A stretch of 64,000 bases of DNA from Nocardia fusca NBRC 14340 (GTDB taxonomy: Bacteria > Actinomycetota > Actinomycetes > Mycobacteriales > Mycobacteriaceae). Positions 42,794 through 50,971 of the stretch are shown piece by piece. Location of the stretch: contig NZ_BDCU01000015.1 in NCBI RefSeq assembly GCF_001618425.1, forward strand, positions 18,774-82,773, written 5' to 3'. Position numbers and translations under genes: made by a program. The notes beneath the pieces are model-generated. The model did not search any database, was not told the DNA's origin, and saw nothing but the letters and a program-made list of their open reading frames with translations. Positions within the stretch are counted from its first letter, which is position 1; each line of letters starts with the position of its first letter.

Positions 42794-44002
42794 TCAGCTT
42801 GGTGGAGCGCCGAACGCGGTGTCGCCGATCTCGCGCAGTTGCTGCCGCACGGCGTCGTCGCACAGGGACCCGTCGACGCCGGCCCGGTAGGCGGAGGCAG
42901 GGCTGATACCGAGTCGCTCGGCCAGCTCGTATTCCTGGCCGAGGGTGGTACCGAACAGAGCCGGGTCGTCGGTACCGATACTGCAGCGGACACCGGCCTC
43001 GCGCAGCCGGGGGAGTGGATGTTCCGCGATATCTGCCACGACGCGGGTGGCGACGTTGGAGGTCGGGGTCACCCGAAGTACCGTTCCGCGATCCACGAGC
43101 TCGGCCATGAGGGCCGGGTCGCCGGCCGCGGCGATCCCGTGCTGTAGCCCGTCCGGGTTCCAGCGCAGGACATCCCGGATGGCGCGTACGCCCCCGGCTT
43201 CCCCCGCGTGTGGCACGATCCCCAGCCCCCCGTCGCGGGCGATGGCCACCGCCCGGTCGAACTCCGAGACGTCGCCGCGCGCCAATTCATTGCCGCCGGC
43301 GTCCAGGCCGACTATGCCCCGGTCCCGGTAGCGTACGGCCCATTGCGCGCATTCTTCGGCCAGGTCTCGGTCGATTCCCCAGATCAGGCTGGGCATGGCG
43401 CGCACGGTGACACCGTAGTGTTCGGCCGCCGCGGTGATGCCGTCCGTGACACCGTCGAACATCGCCGGATACGGGATGCCGTCCCATTTATTGCGATTGA
43501 TGGGTGAAAAGGTGGTTTCGATGTACTGCACGCCGTGCGTTTTCGCCTCCAGAGCGTAATCGAGGACGGCGCGGCGGAAATCGTCTTCGGTCCGCATCGT
43601 GCCGGTGGTGGCGCGCCACATCTCCAGGAAGTGGCCGAAGTCGCGGTACCGATACAGCGCGGACAGCGCGTCGACATTGTCGGCGGGCAATGTCACACCG
43701 TTGCGCCGCGCCATATCCAGCACTCTTTCCGGCCGGATCGTGCCTTCGAGATGGACATGCAGTTCGATCTTGGGATACGGGTCGGCGGATCCGCTACGCG
43801 GCAGCGGTGCGCCACCGGAACCGCCGCTGGAGTCCTCTCCGGGCCGCGGGCTCGTACGCGCCGACGACGAGCGTGCGGAGTCGCCGGTGCCGGGAGCATG
43901 ACGAAAACCTTTGTCGGAGTCGGCGAGTTTCGCGGCCGCGTTCTCGAATCGCCGGGCGAAAGGCCTGATGCCGTGGGCGGTGCCAGGGCCTTCCATTCTC
44001 AT
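42794..44002 (-). CDS. add: Adenosine deaminase with N-terminal extension
   Basis: A 402-aa metal-dependent deaminase that converts adenosine to inosine. Zinc ligands in ELHVHLEGT (His82, His84); HAGE with the catalytic Glu region; the His in GLQHGIAAAGDP; and the Asp in IGTDDPALF. The first about 75 residues are a Ser/Gly/Pro-rich stretch absent from typical enzymes (about 340 aa), so the start may be further in, although no ATG with a good site was found there. Confidence 0.88.
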   Translation of the reverse strand: MRMEGPGTAHGIRPFARRFENAAAKLADSDKGFRHAPGTGDSARSSSARTSPRPGEDSSGGSGGAPLPRSGSADPYPKIELHVHLEGTIRPERVLDMARRNGVTLPADNVDALSALYRYRDFGHFLEMWRATTGTMRTEDDFRRAVLDYALEAKTHGVQYIETTFSPINRNKWDGIPYPAMFDGVTDGITAAAEHYGVTVRAMPSLIWGIDRDLAEECAQWAVRYRDRGIVGLDAGGNELARGDVSEFDRAVAIARDGGLGIVPHAGEAGGVRAIRDVLRWNPDGLQHGIAAAGDPALMAELVDRGTVLRVTPTSNVATRVVADIAEHPLPRLREAGVRCSIGTDDPALFGTTLGQEYELAERLGISPASAYRAGVDGSLCDDAVRQQLREIGDTAFGAPPS

Positions 44003-44155
44003 GAAGCAACCGCTCGAATTCCGGGCGGCTCGGAGAAGGGTTTGCGCGATCTCTTCCGACCGGGATCAGCACAACGCCACGCCACCCTCTGCACTTCCGC
44101 CACGGTCTGCCGGCCTCGGTTCGGCACTCTAACCGAACCGCCGGCCTCGGGCCCG

Positions 44156-44300
44156 TCAGTTGTCCACGGTGCGTGGTCGTACGAGATGGGCGGTGAGGAA
44201 AGCGATCTGGTCCGCGACGATCTGCTCTACCGTCGGTGGGTGGTAGACGGTGAAATGGTCGGCGTCGTAGGTCTTCAGTACGGTTACGGTGCCGCCTGTA
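44156..44300 (-). pseudogene. C-terminal remnant of an alpha/beta hydrolase
   Basis: The last about 45 codons of a minus-strand frame read TVLKTYDADHFTVYHPPTVE and then VADQIAFLTAHL. This is the usual end of a secretory lipase or alpha/beta hydrolase, including the catalytic His (ADHF). The preceding sequence is occupied by the 3' end of the secreted-protein gene in another frame, so the front of the hydrolase is gone. Confidence 0.45.
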
Positions 44301-44934
44301 GCCGCCAGCGCTGGTACGGGCCGCCGCGCGGAGTCATCTTCAGTGCCCCGGTAGCGGGCAGGTAGGTGAGTACGGATTTCGGATACCCCTGCTCGAAGAG
44401 GTAGCCGTCCTCCATCTGCCATTTCACCGCGAGGCTCGACGTGCTGTCGACCAGCCGCGCGTCGGTTCCTCCTCGGGAGGGGGTGCCGCCGTAGGAGAGG
44501 GCGAAGTAGCCGCGCGAATCCTCGGCGACGATGTTGACGAGCTGATTGTGTGCACCGGAATAGGTGTGCGCGCCGCTGGAATCGAAGAACCAGCCCTGCC
44601 GCACCGATCCGTCGCAGCCACGCATTTCGAGGCCCGGGTCGGTGGTGACGCTCGCCCGGTCGCTGTGCCGGGTGTACACCCGCTGCTGCCAGGTGCCGTC
44701 GAATTCGTAGTACCGGCTGGGCTCACTGGCCAGGCACAGGCGGGCTTCTTCGTTGCGTAGGGCGAACCTGCCGCCGGGAAAACCGTTGGCGATCAGCGAC
44801 ACCGGGCTGCGTTTCCGCGGCGCACCGCCGGTCGATTCGATATCGGGCGTGGCCGCGGAGTGGGTCACGGCGAGTAGCCCGGCGATCAGGGCGACGAGTG
44901 ACAGCGGGCCGCCGCGTACTCTTCTCGATTTCAT
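44284..44934 (-). CDS. Secreted protein of unknown family
   Basis: A 216-aa protein with a basic start, the signal peptide LSLVALIAGLLAVTHSAATP, and a mature region rich in Trp, Tyr and Gly (RYYEFDGTWQQRVYTR, GWFFDSSGAHTYSGAHNQL, GGPYQRWRLQA). Two Cys in the mature part (ARLCLAS and MRGCDG) could form a disulfide. The repeat-like aromatic motifs suggest a carbohydrate-binding or beta-trefoil-like fold, which I cannot confirm. Its 3' end overlaps the hydrolase remnant. Confidence 0.65.
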   Translation of the reverse strand: MKSRRVRGGPLSLVALIAGLLAVTHSAATPDIESTGGAPRKRSPVSLIANGFPGGRFALRNEEARLCLASEPSRYYEFDGTWQQRVYTRHSDRASVTTDPGLEMRGCDGSVRQGWFFDSSGAHTYSGAHNQLVNIVAEDSRGYFALSYGGTPSRGGTDARLVDSTSSLAVKWQMEDGYLFEQGYPKSVLTYLPATGALKMTPRGGPYQRWRLQAAP

Positions 44935-45274
44935 GCGCGAAAGCTATCAATGCTTCATCGGTGTGCATCGATGGCGCGCGGAACCTTTTCAGGGACCCTG
45001 CACCAGGTCGATCTGGCGATGGGCTGGGCGCATCGGCTGGTCGGTTTGCACGGTGGGGCCAAGGTGCTCGACCGCCCGGCCGGCGGGCTCTACACAAGGG
45101 GTTCGCGGTACTGCCGGTTTGTACTGCGAACAGCCGGTAAGCGCCCACGGGGATGTCACCATTGACCGAAACTGGTCCGGCCGGGGACCGCGAGGCAGCG
45201 TGTCGCTCGGCGGAAGGATTCCGGTGTCGGGGTGGTCCCGGGCCAAAGCCCAGTTGTTCCAGGGTGTGAAGAAT
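44935..45274. other. Gene-free region
   Basis: A 340-base gap. A 71-codon plus-strand frame crosses it but has neither a ribosome-binding site nor a recognisable product. It presumably holds divergent promoters for the secreted protein and the acetyltransferase. Confidence 0.4.
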
Positions 45275-45928
45275 ATGGCCGACGGTCTCGCTCATCTTCA
45301 CCGAAAGACCAATTCGGACTTCAGCGGTCGGTTGCGGAGGGCGGCCGACGAGGTGAGCGGCGCAGCCGATGAAGCGGCCGCGAAAGTGGCTGCCCACCCT
45401 TCGCAGCTGTCCGGTGGTGTCGCCGCGTGGCCGGCCGGGTCGACCGGGCCGGCCGAAATACGCCGATTGGTTCCGGATGAATGGCGAATCAACAGGGATA
45501 TCGCCTTGACCATGGCCGACCATGATCCACTCGACTTCCGCTCGCGGCGTTCGGACGCAGAAAAGAAAACCGAACAAGAATTCCGGGCCGACTTCGACCG
45601 ACTCGAGTCGTTCGTGGCCTTCCGGGACGGCCGACCCGTGGGGCGCACCAGGCTCTTATCCGGTGACGACCCGCGCACCCCGGAGATGAAGGCGGTGTGG
45701 GTTTCCCCGGATGTGCGCGGTGCCGGGATCGGCGATCAGTTGATGGCGGCCACCTTGGCGTGGGCCCGGGATCACGACTGTTCGGCGGTCGTGCTCTGGG
45801 TGCGGGAGAACAACGAGCACGCCAAGAACCTGTACTCGCGCAACGGGTTCCACCCGACCGGAGCAGCCCGGCCGCATTTCTCCGACCCGGGCCTGCGTTC
45901 GATCGAGATGCGGAACGATCTCGTCTGA
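45275..45928 (+). CDS. GNAT-family acetyltransferase
   Basis: A 217-aa protein. The C-terminal 145 residues are a GNAT domain with acetyl-CoA site VSPDVRGAGIGDQLMAATL and the closing strand NLYSRNGFHPTGAAR. The first about 70 residues form an Ala-rich helix (RLRRAADEVSGAADEAAAKV) of unknown role. ATG 45275 is used; the frame runs open further upstream. Acceptor substrate is unknown. Confidence 0.83.
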   Translation: MADGLAHLHRKTNSDFSGRLRRAADEVSGAADEAAAKVAAHPSQLSGGVAAWPAGSTGPAEIRRLVPDEWRINRDIALTMADHDPLDFRSRRSDAEKKTEQEFRADFDRLESFVAFRDGRPVGRTRLLSGDDPRTPEMKAVWVSPDVRGAGIGDQLMAATLAWARDHDCSAVVLWVRENNEHAKNLYSRNGFHPTGAARPHFSDPGLRSIEMRNDLV

Positions 45929-46019
45929 CGATCGGAAGGGAGTCCTTCTCGCGCTGTTCGATCCCGAGCCTGCGCGAGCCGAGCGTCGCCGGTCGGGCGG
46001 CCCTCGGTGGAGCCGCTGG

Positions 46020-46433
46020 TCAGGGTTCGGTATTCGCCCGTGACTCGGCGTGGCGGCGCTGGGCGTCGAGGACCTCGGGCATCCGCGCCTCGAGGAAACC
46101 GATGAGCTCGAGGAGCCGCGGCGCGGTTTCGGCACCCAGATCGGTGAGGCTGTACTCCACATGGGGCGGGATGGCGCGACGGACCTCGCGGTGTACGAAA
46201 CCGTCGCGTTCCAGCTGTTGAAGAGTCTGGGCGAGCATCTTCTCGCTCACCCCGTCGATGCGGCGGCGCAGGTCACCGAACCGGAGCGGACCGTCCGCCA
46301 GGCCGGCGAGCACCAGGGTTCCCCAGCGTCCGGTGAGGTGTTCGAGCACCGGGCGCGAGGGGCAGGCCCGGGCGAAGACATCGAAGGGCAACACCGCGGT
46401 CGTGCTGTCCGAGGAGGGTTCCGCTACGTCCAT
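46020..46433 (-). CDS. HxlR-family transcriptional regulator
   Basis: A 137-aa winged-helix protein with CPSRPVLEHLTGRWGTLVLA, LRRRIDGVSEKMLAQTLQQL, and VEYSLTDLGAE, all typical of HxlR. The Cys before PSRPVL could be a redox or aldehyde sensor, as in other family members. ATG 46433 is used. It is divergent from the NmrA-like gene with a perfect dyad in between. Confidence 0.87.
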   Translation of the reverse strand: MDVAEPSSDSTTAVLPFDVFARACPSRPVLEHLTGRWGTLVLAGLADGPLRFGDLRRRIDGVSEKMLAQTLQQLERDGFVHREVRRAIPPHVEYSLTDLGAETAPRLLELIGFLEARMPEVLDAQRRHAESRANTEP

Positions 46434-46465
46434 ACCGTCATGGTAACCACCGGAGAGCACTTACC

Positions 46466-46485
46466 AATAGTTTGCGCTAACTATT
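46466..46485. promoter_or_regulatory. HxlR operator dyad
   Basis: AATAGTT-N6-AACTATT is a perfect 7-bp inverted repeat, 32 bases upstream of the hxlR start and 61 upstream of the NmrA-like start. Its position and AT-richness suit an HxlR operator acting on both genes. Confidence 0.65.
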
Positions 46486-46546
46486 TCGCCGTGTACCGTG
46501 GTGGCCGGATACGCGCACTCGAAGCCCGACCGAGAAGGAGTTCGTC

Positions 46547-47425
46547 ATGTTTGTCGTCACCGGTGCCACCGGACAGTTCGGCCGCCTCGCGGTGGAGGCC
46601 CTGCTGCGGCGGGGCGTACCGGCCGCGCAGCTCGCGGTGGCGGTCCGCGATACGACCAGGGCGGCAGACCTGGCCGCCCGGGGTGTCACAGTGCGCGTCG
46701 CCGACTACGACCGGCCCGAAACACTCGTTCCCGCGTTCACCGGTGCCGACAAGCTGCTGTTCGTGTCCGCCAACGGTCCCGACGACCTCCGGCTCGTCCA
46801 GCACGCCGCCGTGGTCGACGCCGCGGCTCGGGCCGGTGTCGGGCTCGTGGCCTACACCTCGATCGTCGCCGCCGATACCAACCCGCTGTCCCTGGCCCGG
46901 GTGCACCGCGACACCGAGGCCCGGCTCGGTGCTTCGGGGCTGCCCACCGTGCTGTTGCGCAACGGCTGGTACACCGAGAACTACACCGCCGGCCTCGCCG
47001 ACTCGGTGCGGCGCGGCACCCTCGCCGGGGCCGCGGGCCGGGGCGCGATCGCTTCGGCCACCCGCGCCGACCTGGCCGAGGCCGCCGCCGTCGTCCTGAC
47101 CTCCCCCGACGACCAGGCGGGCAAGATCTACGAGCTGACCGGTGACACGGCCTGGACGCCGGCCGACCTCGCCGCCGAAGCATCCGCCGTATCCGGAAAG
47201 CGCGTCACCTACACCGATCTCCCCGCCGCGCAGTACGCCGAAATCCTCTCCGGTGCGGGCCTTCCCGGGTTCCTGGTCGAACTCCTCGTCGACGCCGACA
47301 CACGGATCGCCGAAGGCGCGCTCGCTACCATCGCACCCGATCTGGCCGAGTTGCTCGGCCGGCCCCTCACCTCCCTGCACGACGCCGTCGCCGGCTCCCT
47401 GCGCGACACCGCCGCCGCGCGCTGA
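46547..47425 (+). CDS. NmrA-like NAD(P)-binding oxidoreductase
   Basis: A 292-aa Rossmann protein: FVVTGATGQFGRLAVEALL, AVRDTTRAADLAARGV, KLLFVSANG, and LLRNGWYTENYTAGL. It matches the NmrA/QorB (quinone oxidoreductase 2) group, which is commonly paired with an HxlR regulator and induced by quinones or disulfide stress. GAGAAGGAG precedes ATG 46547. Confidence 0.88.
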   Translation: MFVVTGATGQFGRLAVEALLRRGVPAAQLAVAVRDTTRAADLAARGVTVRVADYDRPETLVPAFTGADKLLFVSANGPDDLRLVQHAAVVDAAARAGVGLVAYTSIVAADTNPLSLARVHRDTEARLGASGLPTVLLRNGWYTENYTAGLADSVRRGTLAGAAGRGAIASATRADLAEAAAVVLTSPDDQAGKIYELTGDTAWTPADLAAEASAVSGKRVTYTDLPAAQYAEILSGAGLPGFLVELLVDADTRIAEGALATIAPDLAELLGRPLTSLHDAVAGSLRDTAAAR

Positions 47426-47465
47426 CGACTCCAGCCCACCAGCAGACCGCACCGAAGGAACCGCT

Positions 47466-47963
47466 ATGGCCGTACGCAGGCTCAACCACGCCGTCCTCTA
47501 CATTCGCGACCTGGACCACGCAGTCGACTTCTACACCGCCACCCTGCAGTTCCTCGTCGCCCACCGGGTCCCGGGCCGGGCCGCCTTCCTCCGGGCGCCG
47601 GACACCGAGAACGACCACGATCTGGGACTGTTCGCGCTCGGTGACCGCGCCCCGGGCCCACACCCCGGCAGTGTCGGCCTCTATCACCTGGCCTGGGAGG
47701 TCGGCACCCTCGGCGAACTCGCCGAAGTCGGGCGCCGGCTGCGGTCCCGGGACGCGCTGGTCGGTGCCTCCGACCATCTGATGTCCAAATCCTTCTACGC
47801 GAAAGACCCGGACGGAAACGAGTTCGAGGTGATGTGGCGGGTACCCCGCGCCGACTGGCCCGATACCGAGGACCTGCGCCCCCACCCGCTGGATCTCGAT
47901 GCCGCCGTCGAACGCTGGGGCGCAGACCTGGCAACCGGCGCGGCGGCGGGTTCACCGACCTGA
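47466..47963 (+). CDS. VOC-family (glyoxalase) protein
   Basis: A 165-aa two-module VOC protein: RLNHAVLYIRDLDHAVDFYT, GLYHLAWEVGTLGELAEV and FYAKDPDGNEFEVMWRV. The metal-ligand His and Glu positions are kept (NHAVLY, YHLAW, EFEV). GAAGGAA precedes ATG 47466. It follows the NmrA-like gene by 40 bases and probably shares its HxlR-controlled transcript, suggesting a role in electrophile or quinone detoxification. Confidence 0.86.
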   Translation: MAVRRLNHAVLYIRDLDHAVDFYTATLQFLVAHRVPGRAAFLRAPDTENDHDLGLFALGDRAPGPHPGSVGLYHLAWEVGTLGELAEVGRRLRSRDALVGASDHLMSKSFYAKDPDGNEFEVMWRVPRADWPDTEDLRPHPLDLDAAVERWGADLATGAAAGSPT

Positions 47964-48075
47964 TACACCGCGGTGCGGGGCGCCTCCCGACCTGTTACGT
48001 CGCGGCCGGCGGCTTCCGATCTGGTGCGCCGCGGTCGGTACTGTCCTGGATCCGATACGCCGTGGTCGTGGCGCG
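47955..48075. repeat. Degenerate four-unit repeat (about 30 bp)
   Basis: Units starting near 47955, 47987, 48016 and 48046 share the form cYGaYCtGnTaCRYCGYGG. The first unit overlaps the 3' end of the VOC gene. Similarity between units is moderate. Confidence 0.4.
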
Positions 48076-48306
48076 AAGCCGGGGTGCGGTGCGGAAAAAC
48101 CTCTGCCGCCCCCGCTCCTGCCAGGTGGACGATGACGGACGACACCCCTGGTCCGATCGTCGGCGTCCGGTGTGCCAACGGTTCCCGGGCCCGATGACCG
48201 GCGGGCCGGGACGGGCCGGGCGCGGCACTGCCGCCGGGCGAGGCCCCGTGCCCACCCGGTGGCAGTGGTTGCGCCGGTCCGTCCCACCCGGCGGCACGTT
48301 CCTCCG
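47964..48306. other. Gene-free region after VOC gene
   Basis: A 343-base gap between converging genes. Apart from the degenerate repeats at its left end I see no gene or clear terminator. Confidence 0.4.
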
Positions 48307-48723
48307 CTACCCCGTCGGCCCGTAGTCCTGCATGCTGCCCTGCTGGTCGATCGCGGGAGCTTGCTGCTGGTCGATGGCCGGTCCCTGCTGATCGGCGTCG
48401 CCCGGCTCCTGTTGGTCGGTATCACCCGGCTCCTGTTGATCGGTGTTGCCGGGTCCTTGTTGGTCGGTGTCGCCGGGAGCTTGTCGGTCGGTGTCGCCGG
48501 GTGCCGGCTCGTCTTCCGCGTCGTCCTGAACGGGCAGGCCGAGACCCAGAAGCAGGTCGTCGATACCGGGAAGGCCCGGAATGCCCAAGAGGCCGGGTCG
48601 GCTGTCCTGCTGGTCGACGGCTCCGTCGGCAGGTTGGGCGGTGGCCGCCGGGGCGGCGAGGGCGACCGCGGCGGGGACGGCCAGTGCGGCGAGCACGGCG
48701 GCGGTAGTGGTGCGGATCGACAT
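48307..48723 (-). CDS. Secreted low-complexity protein with 8-residue repeats
   Basis: A 138-aa protein. It has a signal peptide (AAVLAALAVPAAVALAAPAA), a short mature part (RPGLLGIPGLPGIDDLLLGL), then about seven copies of an eight-residue repeat xPGDTDQQ with variants PGNTDQQ, PGDADQQ and PAIDQQ. It is strongly acidic and Gln-rich. A GAGAGAAGGGG site precedes ATG 48723. Function is unknown; a cell-wall-associated role is conceivable. Confidence 0.75.
   Translation of the reverse strand: MSIRTTTAAVLAALAVPAAVALAAPAATAQPADGAVDQQDSRPGLLGIPGLPGIDDLLLGLGLPVQDDAEDEPAPGDTDRQAPGDTDQQGPGNTDQQEPGDTDQQEPGDADQQGPAIDQQQAPAIDQQGSMQDYGPTG
48350..48505 (-). repeat. 24-bp tandem repeats coding the 8-residue units
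   Basis: About six 24-bp units in the 3' half of the secreted protein gene, built around ctgttgRtcggtRtcRccggg on the plus strand. Copies at 48399-48490 are the most alike. Confidence 0.7.
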
Positions 48724-48918
48724 GTGTAACCCCTTCTCTCTCGGTGATCGGGTGGGAAGTGGTACGCGTGCGGATCGAGCACTCCGGACCATACGGGGAG
48801 CCGAGGGCGGTCCGAAGCAGGCCGGTCGGGTCGGCGAGTACGTCCGGAGTCGCGCCGCCGGGCTATCGATATTGCCAGGTCAGGAACAACTTTCCGGGTT
48901 ATGCGACTGTGATGCCGC

Positions 48919-50601
48919 TCAGCGACGCCGCACGCGTTGCCCGGGAGCGGCTACCGGGCCTTCCTCCCGAAGATAGGTTTCCAGCGCGTCGAGATCGGTA
49001 GGACCGACGGCCGTATCGGTGCCACGGGTGAAGACCGTGAAACCGTCCCCGCCGGAGGCGAGGAAATTATTGGTGCTCACCCGGTAGGTGGCGAGCTCGT
49101 GCAGCGGTTGCCCGCCGATCCGCACCGAATCGCCGACCACCTTCGCACCCGGGGCCGCGGACTCGTCGTAGGCGTAGGAGATACCGGCGACCGAGAGGAC
49201 CGCCGGTTTGCTCTCGTTGTCCCACTGCTGTTCCAGCAGTTCGAGGATCTGGCGACCGGTGAGTGTCAGCGTGACCACCTGGTTTCCGAACGGCTGGGTC
49301 TCGTAGATGGCGCCGTAGGTGATCGGGCCGGGGTCGATATCGGCGCGGACCCCACCGGGGTTCATGAAAGCCGCCACCGCCTGCGCCGACTCGCCGGTGA
49401 CCTCGAGCATCGCGTCGGCGATCACCGCACCCAGCGGTGATTCGCCCGTGGCGCCGGCGCGCGGCAGCGGCGTGGCGGCGGTACCGACCACCCGCCCGGC
49501 GCGCGGCGCCGCCTGCCCGGAGAAGAAGTCGACAAGTCCGATGACCGACGGATCGGGTTCGACATCCCGGGTGACCACCCGGTTCACCGCCGTCGCGGTG
49601 ACCTTCCCGTCGGCGAAGCGCAGCGTCACATCGGTGATCAGCCGGCCGTAGGAGGCGCCCTGGGTCACCACCTTGCCGTCGAATTCGCACACATAGGACT
49701 GGTGGCTGTGCGCGGTGAACAGCACCTGGACCGCCGGGTCCGTGCGTGCGGCGAGATCGGGCACTTCTGGACCGATATCGGCGCAACCGTTGTAATCCGT
49801 GGTTTTCGCCGGTGTCCCCTGGGCGCCACCGTCGTGCACCAGCGCGACCACGGTTTCCGCGCCCGCCTGCTTCATGGCGGGCACATACTTGTTGATCGCC
49901 TCGGCCTGATCACCGAACGTGTAACCGCGGATCCCCTCGGGAAAAACGAGATTCACGGTGTCGGGCGTGACCGTCCCGACCACACCGATCTTGTGTCCGC
50001 CGACCTCCAGCATGGTCCAGGGCCGTACCTCCGGGGGCGGCTCACCGCGCGAGTTCGTGAGATTCGCGGCCAGGAAATCGAACCGGGCCCCCGCGAACGG
50101 TGCACCGGGCGAGCATCCGTCCACCGCGCAGCCGCCCTTGCTCAGCCGCGCCAGTTCCAGCACCCCGTGGTCGAGTTCGTGATTGCCCACCGCGGACGCC
50201 GCCACCCCCGTCTCGTTCAGGAACGTGACGGTCGGCTCGTCGTGGAACAGCGACGACACCAGCGGACTGGCGCCGATATTGTCCCCGGCCGAGAGCACCG
50301 CACTGTCCGGGTAGGCCGCGCGCAAACGGTTCAGATGGGTCGCCAGATAGGCCGCTCCACCCGCCGGGTACTCGCCGACCAACCCGTTGCTCGCCTCCGG
50401 TGGTTCGAGATGACCGTGCAGATCGTTGAACCCGAACAGATGCACCTCGCCGGGGCCGGGGGCGGGAAGGTCATCGGTGGAGACCAGCGGAACAACTCCC
50501 GGCGGCGCCGGGGCGGGCTCCCCGGACCCGGCGCACGCGGCAAGCAGGACGAGACTCAGCCCGGCGGCGCAACCGGCCGCGGCCCGACGCAGAACACTCA
50601 T
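48919..50601 (-). CDS. 5'-nucleotidase/2',3'-cyclic phosphodiesterase-type lipoprotein
   Basis: A 560-aa UshA-like metallophosphatase. Signal peptide with lipobox LVLLAAC at the N-terminus, so it is anchored outside. The metallophosphoesterase domain has FGFNDLHGHLEP, AGDNIGASPLVS, GNHELDHGVLEL and FTAHSHQSY; the C-terminal substrate domain has MLEVTGESAQAVAAFMNPGG and YRVSTNNFLASGGDGFTVF. It salvages extracellular nucleotides. ATG 50601 is chosen because the longer upstream frame lacks a signal peptide. Confidence 0.9.
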   Translation of the reverse strand: MSVLRRAAAGCAAGLSLVLLAACAGSGEPAPAPPGVVPLVSTDDLPAPGPGEVHLFGFNDLHGHLEPPEASNGLVGEYPAGGAAYLATHLNRLRAAYPDSAVLSAGDNIGASPLVSSLFHDEPTVTFLNETGVAASAVGNHELDHGVLELARLSKGGCAVDGCSPGAPFAGARFDFLAANLTNSRGEPPPEVRPWTMLEVGGHKIGVVGTVTPDTVNLVFPEGIRGYTFGDQAEAINKYVPAMKQAGAETVVALVHDGGAQGTPAKTTDYNGCADIGPEVPDLAARTDPAVQVLFTAHSHQSYVCEFDGKVVTQGASYGRLITDVTLRFADGKVTATAVNRVVTRDVEPDPSVIGLVDFFSGQAAPRAGRVVGTAATPLPRAGATGESPLGAVIADAMLEVTGESAQAVAAFMNPGGVRADIDPGPITYGAIYETQPFGNQVVTLTLTGRQILELLEQQWDNESKPAVLSVAGISYAYDESAAPGAKVVGDSVRIGGQPLHELATYRVSTNNFLASGGDGFTVFTRGTDTAVGPTDLDALETYLREEGPVAAPGQRVRRR

Positions 50602-50971
50602 ACCGCCCGACTCTGACACCCCCGGGCGGACACCGGGCGACGACGCGATGAATTCTGCTCCCACCTGTACTTTCGGAAAAACTTTCGCGGCACCGATGAG
50701 TTTCCGCGGCCCGCCCGGTCGGTAGCTACAGGGGCGGCGGCCGGTAAATCCGAGATACTGGACCGCCGCCCCACTATCAGAGGTACGACCGCTGTCCGAG
50801 GCATACGCGCTCGCGATGAACCGGGGGATCTCCGCAGACAGAATCTGATCGCGTTCCGGTTGCGGCGACGGACCGGGTGTGGCTCGATGAGCTGGCGCTG
50901 TCGATCGATTGCGCGCGGTTTGCCGTCCGGTGCCCGCTCGCGCGGGCAGCGGGACACCAAGGAGTTCGACC
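50602..50971. other. Divergent intergenic region
   Basis: A 370-base gap between the nucleotidase and deacetylase starts. No gene is supported. It should hold both promoters; I see no clear dyad. Confidence 0.4.

Noticed and set aside
44950..45165. 71-codon plus-strand frame in the gap before the acetyltransferase
   Set aside because: No ribosome-binding site, no family and no hydrophobic or repeat structure to support it.
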